From the NCBI GenBank assembly GCA_032622095.1, contig CP136062.1:157290875-157354874 (forward strand): a DNA stretch of 64,000 bases. Direction: 5' to 3'. Under the pieces are notes generated by a model, which had not been told where the DNA came from, made no database searches, and worked only from the letters and a program-made list of their open reading frames with translations. Of this stretch, positions 34,900 to 48,225 are shown in pieces. The stretch comes from Siphonodentalium dalli (Eukaryota; Mollusca; Scaphopoda; Gadilida; Siphonodentaliidae). The translations under genes and the position numbers were made by a program. Position 1 is the stretch's first letter, and every line of letters begins with the position of its first letter.

Positions 34900-35653
34900 A
34901 GACTAGAAGGTGACCCGACTTCGTCCGGGCTATTCAAAAACCAAATTTCAAGTCGATTGCTCCACCCGTTTCCTAGATCTGGTCTGCGCATGCGCGAAGC
35001 TGGTGTCGCGCGTGCTCGGCGACCCGATAAAATTCGTATCCGGGGCAAGATACATTCACATACCAAATTTCAAGTCGATAGCTACACCCGTTTCCGAGAT
35101 ATATAGCCCAATGTCATTTGCGGATACCTCGGCCGGTGATGAGTTAACGCGACACAGTCAAATGCATCGGCAGGGTGAGAGTTAACGTAATCTAACTTTA
35201 TGACCTCTGACGACGTCATAGAAATTACGCATTGATTTTATCCCGATAAAAGCATTGTACCACTTGTACCTAATAATTGAGGCAGATAACTAAAACGGAT
35301 ACATACATATTATATATCGTTGGAAAGATGAAGCCACACAGATTCTAACCGTGCAAATTATATGACTGGCAATTTATTATTCGCGCTATATCGTATCGAT
35401 TTATGAGCACCGAACTGAAATATATTAGCGCAAAAACGGCGTAAAAATAGATTTGACCTCCGCACGTGAAAAGTTGACCTCGCACGGACAAATAAATATG
35501 CCTATGTTCGTCTCCGGCCGAAAATACCCTAAAATACCAAATTTCATCGAAATTGGCTTAGTCGTTTTGGAGTCCATCGATTTCAAACACACACACAAAC
35601 AAACACACACACAAACAAACACATACACACACAGATCTTTCAAAATATATAAT
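34900..35653 (+). mobile_element. type B element, copy 1
   Basis: Begins GACTAGAAGGTGACCCGACT and CGTCCGGGCTATT, with a related 122-bp unit. It continues with unique sequence (CAATGTCATTTGCGGATACC) and ends in an ACAC/AAAC microsatellite and TTTCAAAATATATAATAGA. Confidence 0.85.
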
Positions 35654-36535
35654 AGACTAGAAGGTGACCCGACTTCGTCCGGGCTATTAAAAAACCAAAT
35701 TTCAAGTCGATTGCTCCACCCGTTTCCTAGATCTGGTCTGCGCATGCGCGAAGCTGGTGTCGCACGTGCTCGGCGACCCGATAAAATTCGTATCCGGGGC
35801 AAGATACATTCACATACCAAATTTAAAGTCAATATCTCAACCCGTTTCCGAGATCTCGTCTGCGCATGCGCGAAGCTGGCGTCGCACGTGCTCGGCGACC
35901 CGATAAAATTCGTATCCGGGGCAAGATACATTCACATACCAAATTTCAAGTCGATAGCTACACCCGTTTCAGAGATATATAGCCCAATGTCATTTGCGGA
36001 TACCTCGGCCGGTGATGAGTTAACGCGACACAGTCAAATGCATCGGCAGGGTGAGAGTTAACGTAATCTAACTTTATGACCTCTGACGACGTCATAGAAA
36101 TTACGCATTGATTTTATCCCGATAAAAGCATCGGACCACTTGTACCTAATAATTGAGGCAGATAACTAAAACGGATACATACATATTATATATCGTTGGA
36201 AAGAGGACACGCCACAGATTCTAACCGTGCAAATTATATGACTGGCAATTTATTATTCGCGCTATATCGAATCGATTTGTGAGCACCGAACTGAAATATA
36301 TTAGCGCAAAAACGGCGTAAAAACAGATTTGACCTCCGCACGTGAAAAGTTGACCTCGCACGGACAAATAAATATGCCTATGTTCGTCTCCGGCCGAAAA
36401 CACATCCAAATACCAAATTTCATCGAAATTGGCTTAGTCGTTTTTGAGTCCATCGATTTCAAACACACACACACACACACAAACAAACACATACATACAC
36501 ACACAGATCTTTCAAAATATATAATAGATAGAAGA
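35654..36535 (+). mobile_element. type B element, copy 2, head-to-tail with copy 1
   Basis: Same start, body and tail as 34900-35653 but with one extra 122-bp unit, which accounts for the longer length. Confidence 0.85.
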
Positions 36536-36539
36536 TTGA

Positions 36540-37915
36540 TTTGCTATATTATGATATTTAATGGAACGTAGTGTGTCACATGTTATCCAGATTGAATACC
36601 ATTATTATACCAAATCATGAACCCCGATTATATATTGGTTTATCTATAATCCTTGGAGTATTGGCTGAATTTTGGACCGGCCATTTATATCTGCTCTATC
36701 GAGTGAAGCGACAATAAGTAATCCATATATTGAATTTAGGATATTTTTTTCTTAATTTAAAGAATTCCTCTACATCTTGGGAGATAATTCAAAGATCAGG
36801 ACACAGGGCTTTATGTTGATTGACGTGGGGGCGACGATATGTTGAACACATATGGTTGGTATTCCTAATTCGTCGACATAAAGTATACAATGCAAACGGA
36901 AATCCCGTAACCATTTTCTAAAAAAAAATAATATTCGACAGTAAATAAATTAAATGTTCTCGTTTTATTTTTGAGGACTCATCTCAATGATTCCCTATCT
37001 GATTTGACGCCATGAAACCATTAATAATTATTAGATCGGACAAACGAGCCCATTATAGTGTCGGTCTGCTGATTCGATTCGATCACAGGATTCGAATATT
37101 TTCGAATCACCCTTCTTGACATTCTCGTGCAAATGAACATTCAGTTATAACAGTATACACTGGAACGGTTTATTATGCATGCACATATGTAGGGGTGTTC
37201 ATGTAATAAACGCAGACGACAGACAGAAAAATAGATAGTATTTACAAGAGCATAATGATTCATATCATATGCATTGGCGGCAAATGTTCAGTAATAGATT
37301 AATAGAAGCTATTATCTGAACAGTTCCTATAAAATAGAACTACTCATCAATGAGTATTTAGTATAGCAAGGGTTAAAAATGACCAACGGCACTCGCAGTT
37401 GGTAAATGTGCAAAAAAATTATATGTTGATAAAAACGTCACCAACACGAAGACCATGCATGGTGCTATCTACAGTGTTCTAATTTTCGTTATGTTTTAAT
37501 TATCCAATTACAAGATTTCACTTCATAAAACCATTATTATTTAAATATTACTGTTACAGTCAGAGTTGCATTCTAATTATAATCCAATAACATTCTAAAG
37601 TTTGTAAAAGAGCTTGACATTAAACACTGGAAAAGGCCAAAGCATTGGAAAATATTCTTATAAAATTTCGACTAAATATTCTAACTTATTTCATGATTAG
37701 CAATGTTTGTTAACAAATCACTGTACCAGTTATGTTTACATGAAAATGGTTTCAATATGCGACATTTTGTTATTGCAGATGTTTCAATAAATAAATTAGC
37801 AATACATCTTATCTATTTGGAAGTGTGGGCTTTTAACCCATACCTGTATACTGATTACCTAAAAAGGGGGTCGAATCTTCATGAAATTTGTCATGGATGT
37901 TAATATTGACATGTA
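36540..37915. other. intergenic, nothing recognised
   Basis: AT-rich, with no open frame of note on either strand and no evident repeat structure. Confidence 0.4.
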
Positions 37916-38190
37916 GATGGGAACGAGTCATTATGGGGTTGTTTGGTTGCCCTTCGGGTATGGCCAAATTTGACCCCTAAGTGGTAAAATTGCCCCCAAG
38001 GAGTGACAGCATTTTGCTCCCCCAAAGAGTATAGCAACATTGCCCACAATGATCGAGTGGCAACATTGCCCACGAGTGGTAAAATTTCCCACAAGAAGTG
38101 GCAACACTGCCCCTCTTTTTAGGGGGTAAGTTAATTGCCCCCATCAGGAGGGGAAGTCAACATGTCCCCCTAAAGAGGAAATACTTTTAG
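37916..38190. repeat. low-complexity 'tggcaacattgccc' repeat
   Basis: Short variants of GTGGCAACATTGCCCAC and GTAAAATTGCCCCC recur about ten times. Degenerate satellite-like sequence. Confidence 0.7.
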
Positions 38191-38236
38191 CAAGCCCACC
38201 ACAGGGGCAGATATGCCCCGTCATTTAGTGTGCAGT

Positions 38237-38345
38237 GTCGCTTCGGTGGCCGTGTGGTGTTGGCGTCGGACACTGAGACACAAGACGCGCTCGCCGCCAC
38301 GGGCCTGGGTTCTAATTCCACCAATAAAAAAAATGTGCATTGTCT
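38237..38345 (+). mobile_element. tRNA-derived SINE head
   Basis: An A-box-like TGGCCGTGTGGTGTTGG and a B-box GGGTTCTAATTCC about 62 bp later, followed by an A-rich stretch (AATAAAAAAAATG). It reads as a decayed tRNA-derived Pol III promoter. Confidence 0.6.
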
Positions 38346-38759
38346 CAAAAACATATGCATCTTATAAAAATCGGCACCTTCTGTGTTATACAGTCCCAGG
38401 CAGATACACAGGGCAACGCTCGGTATGTCTCGGAGACAAATACAATTAACTCTTTCGCTGCCGGTCTCGCGTGCGAGTGAAAGAGAGTAGACGGGCGCGA
38501 AGGATCGAGTGACCCAGTCTCTGCCATTTATGCGAATTCGGGGGGGGGGGGGCATCTGGTATAAGGGATGTAATTATATTGTTTTGTTACACTACGAAGG
38601 GGGTCGGTTATTTTCTATAGAGTGCTGGTGTGCGCTGAGCGCTGACAATTTAGAAGAAAGGTCAGTCAAGGTCATGCTACTCCTGAAGTTATATGAGTAC
38701 AGTCCAAGCCAGAATACACCGTTAATCAATTCACTTGTGGAAAATAAACAGTAATGTAA

Positions 38760-40380
38760 CTGTAACTGTATGTACAGTAATAATACTATATATATATAAA
38801 CTATACTAGTTTATTGCTATAGTATGCAATGTTTTACGGAACTGCAGTAAATCATGGTTTTACTGCAGTATAGTATAAAATAATATGCATCTATGATCGA
38901 CCATAGTAATACTATATGATACAAAAACTGTCGAAACACATAAATTAAAACAAATCGAAGATGGCCGCAAGGTTACGTAACCATGCGACCCCTATGATGA
39001 TCCCGGCGACATTGTATTGGTTTCCACGGCGGATGGTGATAGGTCATTGACATATATACCCACATGTGAAGTTTCAACTAAATACCAATATACCCGATAG
39101 TCACTCCATTACCCATGTACACATAAACCACTTGTTTTTACCCATGTGTGTCCATGTGGCAGCAAAAGAGTTAATATGCAGTTTAGCACACATTCGATCG
39201 ACCTTGTAATGTGCAAATTCCCCGCACAGCCGATGTATGAAGATTTATAAGCTAATCACCCAACCATGCAGCATGAAGTAATTGACATGATAAAAGTTCG
39301 CTAGAGACACGGCGGACTGTCAGATCTGCCACACTCTGTAGTGAATAAAGGTTCAGCGCCAGTACAACAAGGTAAGTGCACACGATATATAAATTCAGTT
39401 TTGTTGGATCGTTCTGTTGCATTACAGTATTATGTGACTTAAAGCCACATGGCGTTTTTACGTTCCAAATTAAACCTAATAATATTCACTTTTGAATTTC
39501 CCGTGGTATCCAAATATAGGTCACTAACTACCTTTCTAGGATCATTATATGTCACAGAAAGACGCATTAAATTCATAAAAAATATAACTTTGAACACGTT
39601 GTCTTTGGGTCCCAAACAAAAACAGCCATTTGCTCAAAATGGCACAGAAAATAGCGTTCCGTGCTATTCTATTATGACATGGTATAAATAAAGAGCGTTT
39701 GTTTCTCTTATGTGTGAGCAAGTGAAAGGAAATGAAATAAATACTTGCAATCATCATCAATTTTCGTATCTCACAGGCATCGCGAAATCCACAAAATCAT
39801 CGTGATAATACGCCGAAAACGACAACAACGCTTCATAATTGAGAACGCTCTTTATTATACCGCTTTTGAACGATGTAACTATGGACGCCATTTATTAGAG
39901 GCGACCTTTGGAATTTGTGCTTGGCTGACACATAATGAAAGCGTGCTAAAACTTCCTGTTTTTTTGGTAGTCAATACCCGTCTATCAAACTTCACATTCG
40001 TGGGTTAATGCATGGGTCCGATATAAAGTACCATAATTATGTTTAATACAGAAAACGCACATATTGTGCCACATGTACTTCATATTGAGTTACAGAGAGA
40101 TCGCTTCCTTACAAAACTTCATGTTTTTTTCTAATATAGGATTTACTTAATAAATATTAAGCACATTGTACTGTAGCATATAGTTATTCTGCAATTTAGC
40201 TGTTTCCGCGGTGCAGCCAGCTGCAGAATACATGGAAAACATCACAAAATATTGAATATGAAATTTGAGCGTGAAGAACATTTCCTTATTCACTGCAATA
40301 TATCCAATGCGCTGCACCTGAGCTTTCTTGATGATATAGAAACAAGGAATTATGTGTTAATAGAATTGAATAAAAATCAA
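38760..40380. other. intergenic, with one dispersed repeat
   Basis: Around 39560-39700, ATAACTTTGAACACGTTGTC and GTCCCAAACAAAAACAGCCA resemble about 30150-30250 (intron 14 of gene A). An ATAAAGAGCGTTT motif recurs near 45560-45620. No gene seen. Confidence 0.45.
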
Positions 40381-40384
40381 ACTT

Positions 40385-40785
40385 TATTATTCGTGTTGTA
40401 TCTGTATCTGTGTTGTTACAGCGTCTGAACCGCTCGATTGTGGTACGCCGAGGACTGGTGTTTGTGAATATCAGTTGGCATGGCCTTGAATTGACACACT
40501 CGTTCTCTTCCACTATGTTTTTCGCTCGGTAGTCCGAGAAATTTTTGGCTTTGATTTTACTGCCTGGTCGTTTCGGTATAACAATGCCCTCATTTTCAAC
40601 AGCTGGCACTTACCCATCCACAATCCTCTAGAATAACTTCCGTCGTTGGTCTTTCCTTCTATCTTGTAGATGGTAATTCTTACCCTTTGAGCTTTTTTGT
40701 CACTGTTACTTTGGTTCTGTTTCTGTAGTTACCTGTTATGAATCTAGCTGCCCTTTTCTGCACTTTCTTGTAACATAAAAATAAC
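40385..40785 (-). pseudogene. decayed LINE reverse transcriptase C-terminal fragment
   Basis: The reverse strand reads KKVQKRAARFITGNYRNRTK, matching the RT tail motif (L..VQ.RAARF..G.Y) of CR1/jockey-type LINEs. Several frame breaks and stops follow, then a remnant PRRTTIERFRRC. Confidence 0.7.
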
Positions 40786-40851
40786 CAGAGACACGCAACA
40801 TCATGTGCAACATGAATATGTTACACGATCCGTGCATTTTAAGACCTCAAT

Positions 40852-41133
40852 CAGGCCTCAACATAATTATGGTGCCGGGCAATTGCAGAATGAGGTCACC
40901 AGAGAGTAAATTTAGTGATGATACACCGCACAGTGAATTAATTTAGTACCAAACAAAAACACCTGTTAATTTGATAATGAAGATACTTTTCAGAAAAGAT
41001 GAGGCCTATGCAGAATTATGCCCCCCCCCCCCGTGTTCATTTAATGATGATAGCCCGCCGTGCTGGATAGCGTCACTAAATTTACCCTCTGGAGACTTCA
41101 TTCTGCAGATGACCAGCACCATATGAGGCCTGA
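40852..41133. mobile_element. imperfect palindromic MITE
   Basis: The left side TCAGGCCTCA, GCAGAATGAGGTCACCAGAG and GTAAATTTAGTGA is mirrored on the right by TCACTAAATTTAC, CTCTGGAGACTTCATTCTGC and TGAGGCCTGA. A poly-C run lies in the loop. Confidence 0.8.
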
Positions 41134-41335
41134 CCACATTACATATGACAAAAGAAAGATAAATTTAATGTTATTTCACAGTAACTTGACTTTAGCATTC
41201 TGAACTTTGGAAATGTGAGATTTCCGCTCAAATGATTCCGATTTTAATGTTTGTTGTGAGTAAGTAAGCTGCGGGTGGAATGAAATGTTTCCGCACTAAT
41301 TTAAATATGCAGTCATCATCTACAGGATTAAGGTC

Positions 41336-41900
41336 ATAACTTCAGGGGGGGGTGAAAAAATTTCTTCCGGCACGTATGCCGGGGTGGGTGGGTGGTCAAA
41401 GCCACCAACAAGCAATTTTTTCCGCAACTAAAAAAAAAAATTCCTGCTTGTTTTTAGTGTTTTGGCAATGAGTTGGGCTTCAAAACCACTTTGAATCAGT
41501 TTGAATGAGAGAAATAATGTAATTCTAACTGGTAAACTGACTGCAGGCAGTTATCGTGTTGTATTTTGTTGCAAATTTTGAAATCCAAGATGGCCGCTGG
41601 CAGCCATGTTTTTTTGGCCGAATGACCTCAAAATTACTCATTCCTATTTACATGTCCATGTTAACATCCATGATAAATAGTATGCACAGACATTCATATA
41701 CAGCTGTTTACAGTGAATTTCCCCCCTCAAATCTCTGTTTTAGTGTTAAAAGGGGGGGTGGGTGCCAAAAAATGGTCGGAAAAAACTGCCGAAAACGGAA
41801 AAAAAAATTGGCGGTGGGGGTGGGTGGGTACAAAAAATGATCGAAAGGGAAAAAATGCCATACGTGCCTGAATTTTTTTTCCGACCCCCCCTGATAACTT
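41336..41900. mobile_element. TIR element with G-run and C-run termini
   Basis: Left end ATAACTTCAGGGGGGGGTGA and right end CCGACCCCCCCTGATAACTT are inverted. GGCACGTATG is mirrored by CATACGTGCC further in. The internal G-rich and T-rich purine/pyrimidine tracts are not coding. Confidence 0.75.
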
Positions 41901-42049
41901 CGGAAAAAGGACACCCCCTCAAATCGAGAATAGCTAGCCATACATTCCTGCCACAGTTATTCCTCTACCCAATAAAACTCGTCGACACTCTGCATATTCT
42001 ACCGTGATAGCAACATAAAATATATATAATAACCAAATACTTTTTTTTT

Positions 42050-43350
42050 AGCTCAACTTTACTTTGAAAGTTTGAGCTATTGCCGTGGGTTGGCGTCCGT
42101 CGTCCTGCGCCCGTCAACAATTTCCTTTGGCTCATCATGCAGGCCGCATATCTCATCCCATCATCACCAAACTTCATATATATCTTCGGAGCCATAGATT
42201 TTTTCCCGAAATTCGTTAAAAACAATATGGCCGCCAGCAGCCATTTAGGATTTCAAATTTTAATTCATCGGCACTACCTGCCGCCTGCATTTATTGGATA
42301 ACTGTTCTGAACACTTTAGGCAGGTTTAGGATCACCTCTAGATGGGAGATATCGAATTTTAGCTAATTTCTATGAAAGATATGGCCGCCGGCAGCCAACT
42401 TGTTTCACTCTTTTCATGACTGAATCCTTTGGCACACCCTACAGACCACATCTCTCAGCTAATCGCCACCAAACTTCATATGGATCTTCGGGGTGACCTC
42501 TAGACAGGAACGATCGATTTATTTCGATATTCTCTAAAACATGGCGGCCAGCTGCATCTTTTATTTTACTCATTGCATGACTAATTCCTTTGGCACACCC
42601 GACATGCCGCATCCCTCATCAGATCGTCATCACGCTTCATATACGGATCTTCCGGTTAACCTCCAGATGGGAGACATTGATTATTTCTGAAATTCGTTTA
42701 AAAACATGTCCGCCAGCAGCCATCTTGGATTTCAAATTTGAATCCATCGGCAAACCCTGCAGCCCGCATGTACACATGTATCTCAGAAATTGAGTGTGAA
42801 GTTACAGGCATGATTGGGATCACCTCTGGATGAGAGCTATCGAATTTGAATGAATTTCGATTAAAAACATGGCCGCCGACAGCCTTCTTGTATATTAATA
42901 TTTGCAAGACTTAATCCGTTGGCACACCCTACAGCCAAATCCATCATCCGATCATCTCCAAATTGATATGCATCTTCAGAGTGACCTCTAAATGGGAGCC
43001 AATGAAGTTTTCCGAAATTCGTCACAATACTTGACTGCCAGTGGCCATCTTGGATTTTACTCTTTGCATGACTAAAATCTAGATGAGATTCAATGATATT
43101 TTCCGAACTTCGTTATAAAACAAGGTCGTCAGCGGCCATCTTGGATTTTACTCTTTTCATGACTAAAATCTTTTGACACCCCCTACATGCCACATATCCC
43201 TCATCCCTCATCCAACTTCATATGGTTCTTCGATGTCACCTCTAGATGGAAGCTGTCCAATTCTTTGTTTTTTAAAAAACATTGGCGCCTGGAGCCATCT
43301 TGGATTTCACATTTGAATCCATCAGCACACCCTGCAGCCCACATTTAGTG
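42050..43350. repeat. about 180-bp tandem satellite with ATGGCCGCC motif
   Basis: Seven or more diverged units carrying AACATGGCCGCCAGCAGCCAT, TCTTGGATTT, CCAAACTTCATATGGATCTT and GTGACCTCTAGATGGGAG. The array opens with TTAGCTCAACTTTACTTTGA and its inverted partner, a head seen in many invertebrate repeats. A single related unit is at 41575-41620. Confidence 0.85.
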
Positions 43351-46010
43351 GAGAAATGTTTGAAATGAAATTAATATCATTTACACAATACAATCATTTA
43401 CTGAAACTTTTCTGCTGTCCTTTATCATTCTATTGACTTATCAGCATAAAATTATCAGCGCCTCCCCAAGCTGAGCAACAGTGTCATTGACACTTTCATT
43501 ATAACTCGCTTTAGTGAATATACCATAATTACCTACGCATGAGGTAAGATTTCCAGCTGTATGTCTGGTTTCTGTTGCCCTTTGTTGTTCTACCGTTGGC
43601 ATTAGATTCCTGGAACGGTGCAGTGATTTCATTGTATATTAGAATCACAGAGCGTTAATTATACGTGATCCCCAAACTGTAAGCCAATAGAATAATTTGC
43701 GCCTTAACAAACGAACTCAGAAAAGGAAAAACAATAATACCATGTTATGCCTTCCCGCGACACATGGTCTCCCATAAACATAACATTATCCGTTTTAGAT
43801 AAATGCAGAAGATTTCAAAACATTAAATATCAAAATTTGTATTATCATTGCACAATACAAAGCGATTAATCGCGACGTCGTCTTTACTTCTCACAGTCTT
43901 CATAAAATAACAAGTTTGTTCACTTAATTACAGTAATATCGACATAAATGTAGGTATGCTGCAAGCTGCACTAATCAGAGTGCAATAGACATGGAACAAC
44001 ACAGTTATGTGAATGACAAGTTTTGCTGGAATTCAGTAAAAACTGCATTAATTATCAACCTGTTTTATTGCGTCTATAATATTGACTTTTATAACGAGCC
44101 TGTACGGAAAGACGCGTGGTTCGCCCGACAAATATCTTGGTAAAGAAAGTTACTTCTACAGCACTGGAATAATGTTCAGACGTCTGATTTTGGTTTATAT
44201 GTGAAGCAGACACGATGTTCATCTGTGAAAACCGGCCGATGACCCTAATTATTGATATTTCTCGGGAATTGCTTCTCCAAATTGTGACAGTGGGGTTCAA
44301 CTGTTCATTATATCCAATTAATTAGCGTAGTGTTGACATTGATAGTGTTGTGTCTGTTTTAAAAGCACATAAACTTTCCAAAGATGATAAATGAACCTGA
44401 CGAATTCGTAAGAGCTTTGCTGCCAACTACCAGAGACTTCGGGACAATACTAACAACGTTGTGGAATGAGCTGACGCAGTGACGGGTGTTCACATTCACA
44501 TTCAGATACAGATGAATATCAGATTAATTCCACCCGGTGACAAACTGTTATTATATAACACTAACAATGCTTTACCTTGTTCACTACAACTACCGTCTTA
44601 AACGGACCCATGTATCGTGTGCATCATGTTTCGTTTGAAACATGTGTGGCTATGAATATGAGAATATTGTCAAGTCATCGCCCAGTCATTACGGACTGCG
44701 GTAGTACGGAATATTCCAGCCCATTCACGTAACGCCTAGCATATTTCTGCTAGAAAACTATCTGATTATGAGTGAATGTCGTGCACCAACTAGCATGCAT
44801 GAAAACATATATACAATACAAATAATTTTATACTCAAACCAAATAGTTATGGTACTAGAGACACAATATATTCATGTATAATTATGCATTTTCATTAAAC
44901 CGAAGTAACTATATTCACATGGGGTGGGCGATGCCGATAGCTATTAGTTGGCATGCGCCGGAATACATATAATACGTGTATTTTATATAGACGTGAGTGT
45001 TCGGGGTAATTTCCATCAATAGTTCAAAATTATATCAATGTAGCTAGATAGTGTCGTTCTAGTGTGACCAAACTGTATGAATATACATACATCCACACAC
45101 ATTTAAATGTATAATGATTGTGTTAGTTCTTGAAACAACCTACTTATATATACCTTTAACATGGTGACGACCCCCTCCCCCAGACACCATCCCTTCAATA
45201 ATCCAATGTATTCATGAAGTGTGTATTGTAAGTGACTGGACAATTTCATACCTTACATGTTACCAGAACAAGTATCCTAGATAATTCAAATGTTTTACAT
45301 AAATTGGAGATATAACTGTGATAGCGTTGTTCGTTAAAGATACGGGCGGTGTTGGCGGTGGGTATGCTGTTAAAATATTCACCTCCGTCAAAAACCGCCA
45401 TACACTGAAAGACTAGTAAAATATAGACATACTTTGTTCTTATACCAATCAGAAATATGGCATAACAAGTATGCTATTGACAATTTTTTCCCTTTGTTAT
45501 GTAAACAAAAGCAAAAAACGTTACGTTACTTGGCTTTTGTTTAGATCCGGATATGGTAAACATAAAGAGCGTTACTTGTTACTGTTTTCCTGATATGGAT
45601 CTAATAAAGAGCGTTTATATAATTTGTGTGTGATTAACCAACATAATTGCTCGTTGTTATGTAAACAGAAGAACAACGTCTGTAACACGAGCAGGCTCTT
45701 GTTTACGTACACCGTCGTACACAGGAACGTAGCTGGATGGTTTCCGTTCGGGGGGTGTCTACCTTGGGAAATTCCAACTGCACCCCCCCCCCCCCTTGAA
45801 TCAGAATCAGACCGAACACAAGTTTTGCATAATTCCATTTGCACCCCCTTGCACCTCAGTGCTCTTAGGCCTAATATCCTATATCTTCATAAACCATGGT
45901 TCTATATGCCCGGTATGACAACATTCAGATATTTTAACCTGAAACACTTCATAAATCCTAACATCTAGTGGTCTAACTCCATACAAATGCACACGGCTAC
46001 GGGCAAGAAA
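43351..46010. other. intergenic, no gene recognised
   Basis: No coding region supported. Apparent frames (for example 44055-44300 and 45624-45968) have no domain and include poly-C runs. The ATAAAGAGCGTTT and TTGTTATGTAAACA motifs recur twice within 45490-45680. Confidence 0.4.
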
Positions 46011-46019
46011 CCACGACAC

Positions 46020-46800
46020 ACCAGGCTGACCATGGTTGTTCGGCCCGCTGTAATAAAATTTTGAAATTTGAACAAGAAAATCGCAAATCCTAGCATCTAG
46101 GCTGGCCTATAGTGTTGGAAATTTCAAACCTCATACTCCCCCTCAGGTTGGAAAATTCTCAAAATGATGACCATTTCAGTCAACAAGTTTGACCAAATTT
46201 AGTAAAATATTGTTAAACTTATTAGCATTTTTGTATTGGGCACGGGGGAGAGACAATGATACACCGGGCCGACATGGTTCGGCCCGGTGTGGGAAAATTT
46301 TCCAATCTGAACAATAAAATTGCAAAATCCTAGCATCTAGACTAGCCTCAAGCATTCATAGAGTTGGAAATTTCAAACCTGACACCCCACTTAGGTTGGA
46401 AAATTTACAACTGATGACAATTCCAATGACAATGTTGACCAAATGTATGACAATATTGTTTTCTTAAATTAACTAGCAGTTTTTGACTGGCCACGTGGGA
46501 GGGATCAGGACACAAGCTTTCCAAGTTTAGGAAATTTCCAACCTGTCACCCGCCTGAGGTTGGAAAATTTCCAACTGATGACTATTTCAGTCCAAAGTTT
46601 TTACCAAAAATAGGAAAATATGCAAATATTGGTCCAAAAACAATTAATTTCCCCCATGAAATTGTTTGAAAATCAAACTACAAAAACATTTTCAACCTAT
46701 TGTTGGGGTGAAATTTCCAACTAATCTTTTGGCAGGTATGAAATTTCCAACTGTTGAAAATTTTGACAAAAGTTGGGGGGGGGGGGGGTGTCGCCACGTC
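46020..46800 (+). repeat. three tandem units of the 'gttggaaaatttccaac' repeat
   Basis: Units near 46020-46230, 46250-46490 and 46500-46790 share AATCCTAGCATCTAG or AGGTTGGAAAATTTCCAACT and CATTTCAGTC. The last ends in a G-run and matches 1897-2107. Confidence 0.75.
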
Positions 46801-47252
46801 TCTGATCGTACGTCCTTCCGAAAATACACTATTTACGCGCTGATTATGTTTGGCATTTGAACAAAACTATATATGTTTTAATATTCCTTCTGTTGATGGT
46901 GATTTGAACAAATACAAATATTTCTGCAACTACGTCGCCGTGCCTTTAATCGGGGAGGCCCGATTCGTATGTTCTAGATTGGTCGAAATTAGTATTACTC
47001 GTAATTAAAAAGATAACGTGACATAGAATATATATGCAGTTTAGTAGGTCTGTAGTCAGTTTGCCATTCAATCAAGCATCAACGTTACATATTTATTTGT
47101 ATTTAATTCCTCATAGATAGACACGTATTAAATTGATCTTTTGTGATTTTTTGGATAGTGATTGAAATTAGCATCTGGTTTCTATCAAATGTGCCGCGTC
47201 ATCCAGCATATATACTGAATACTGTCATGTACCTTGGCATATAAAATGTACA

Positions 47253-47370
47253 TATGTTCATAATCGATGTTCATAATCGGCCTATATTATTCATATATTT
47301 TCATGATCGACCTATAATATTCACATAGGTTCACAATCGACCTATAACATTCACATAGGTTCATATTGGA
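47253..47370 (+). repeat. about 30-bp tandem repeat
   Basis: Four units of the type TTCACAATCGACCTATAACA followed by TTCACATAGG. Confidence 0.8.
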
Positions 47371-48084
47371 TTATTTGATTTGTCTGTTATTCCGTCTTAC
47401 GTTGCGAGCCACATTGAAAATACATTTCAAAGAGCGTACATTTGGTAAGTCGTGAGTCGATAATAATTATTGTGCTTGGATGTGTATACAAAAGTAAAAT
47501 TTAGCACATGTGGTAATTTCATTTAGATATTTTATAGACTTCTAACTCTGTGTTGTAAAACAAAATTTAGATAATGCTTAATTCGACAGAAAATGTAGAA
47601 TACAACTAAATTCAAAAGGAGCGCCTGTTCTTGACCAAGATAAAAATCACGTGAATAATTCGAACCAGTCGTGGCGTTGTATTAAAGCCGAGTCTGAAGC
47701 GGTACGGAATCTGACGAGGTTTGCCGATTGGTTGACTGCCGACTGCGAGCTATCTGCTACTGATCCATGGTTAAGTTGTCCTGCTACGTGTCATTTGATA
47801 TGATTTTGTTGTGACGAATTGCTATGCTGCTAAGAAAATGCAGCGTTATTTTTCACAACTTGTCATTTTCGCTGCACGTAATTGTGTAATCTGAACGCAT
47901 CGAAGAAAAGTCGCTATACATGTACATGCATGTATAAAACATAAAACAAAACAGATATATGTCTATTTCAGTCATTTCAGACACATGAGCGCAGCCATTA
48001 CTTAAATAGTTTTTATTGTGTATCTTCTTGACTGTTTCATACAAAGAGTGGCTTTTTCTCAAACCGCTCGTATTAACTAACACT

Positions 48085-48225
48085 GCACCAGCAGCACCGG
48101 TAAAACTTTTGAAAATATAACGCTATTTGTTTTAACAACATCAGTGTGTCCCACCAGCACCATAGCAATTCAGCAGGACCCGCAAACAGCAAGGAAAATT
48201 TGCAGGACCACTTAACGATGGGCAT
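48085..48225 (+). repeat. dispersed repeat shared with 62578-62700
   Basis: CACCAGCACCATAGCAA.TCAGCAGGACC and GGACCACTTAA correspond to CCAGCATCATAGCAAATTAG and CAGGACCACTTAAA at the right end of the window. Confidence 0.6.

Noticed and set aside
35453-36061. 202-codon open frame
   Set aside because: Runs across the end of one type B element, an ACAC microsatellite and the start of the next; not a gene.
38237-38324. Functional tRNA gene
   Set aside because: Good B box, but poor clover-leaf pairing and an A-rich tail directly after; read as a SINE.
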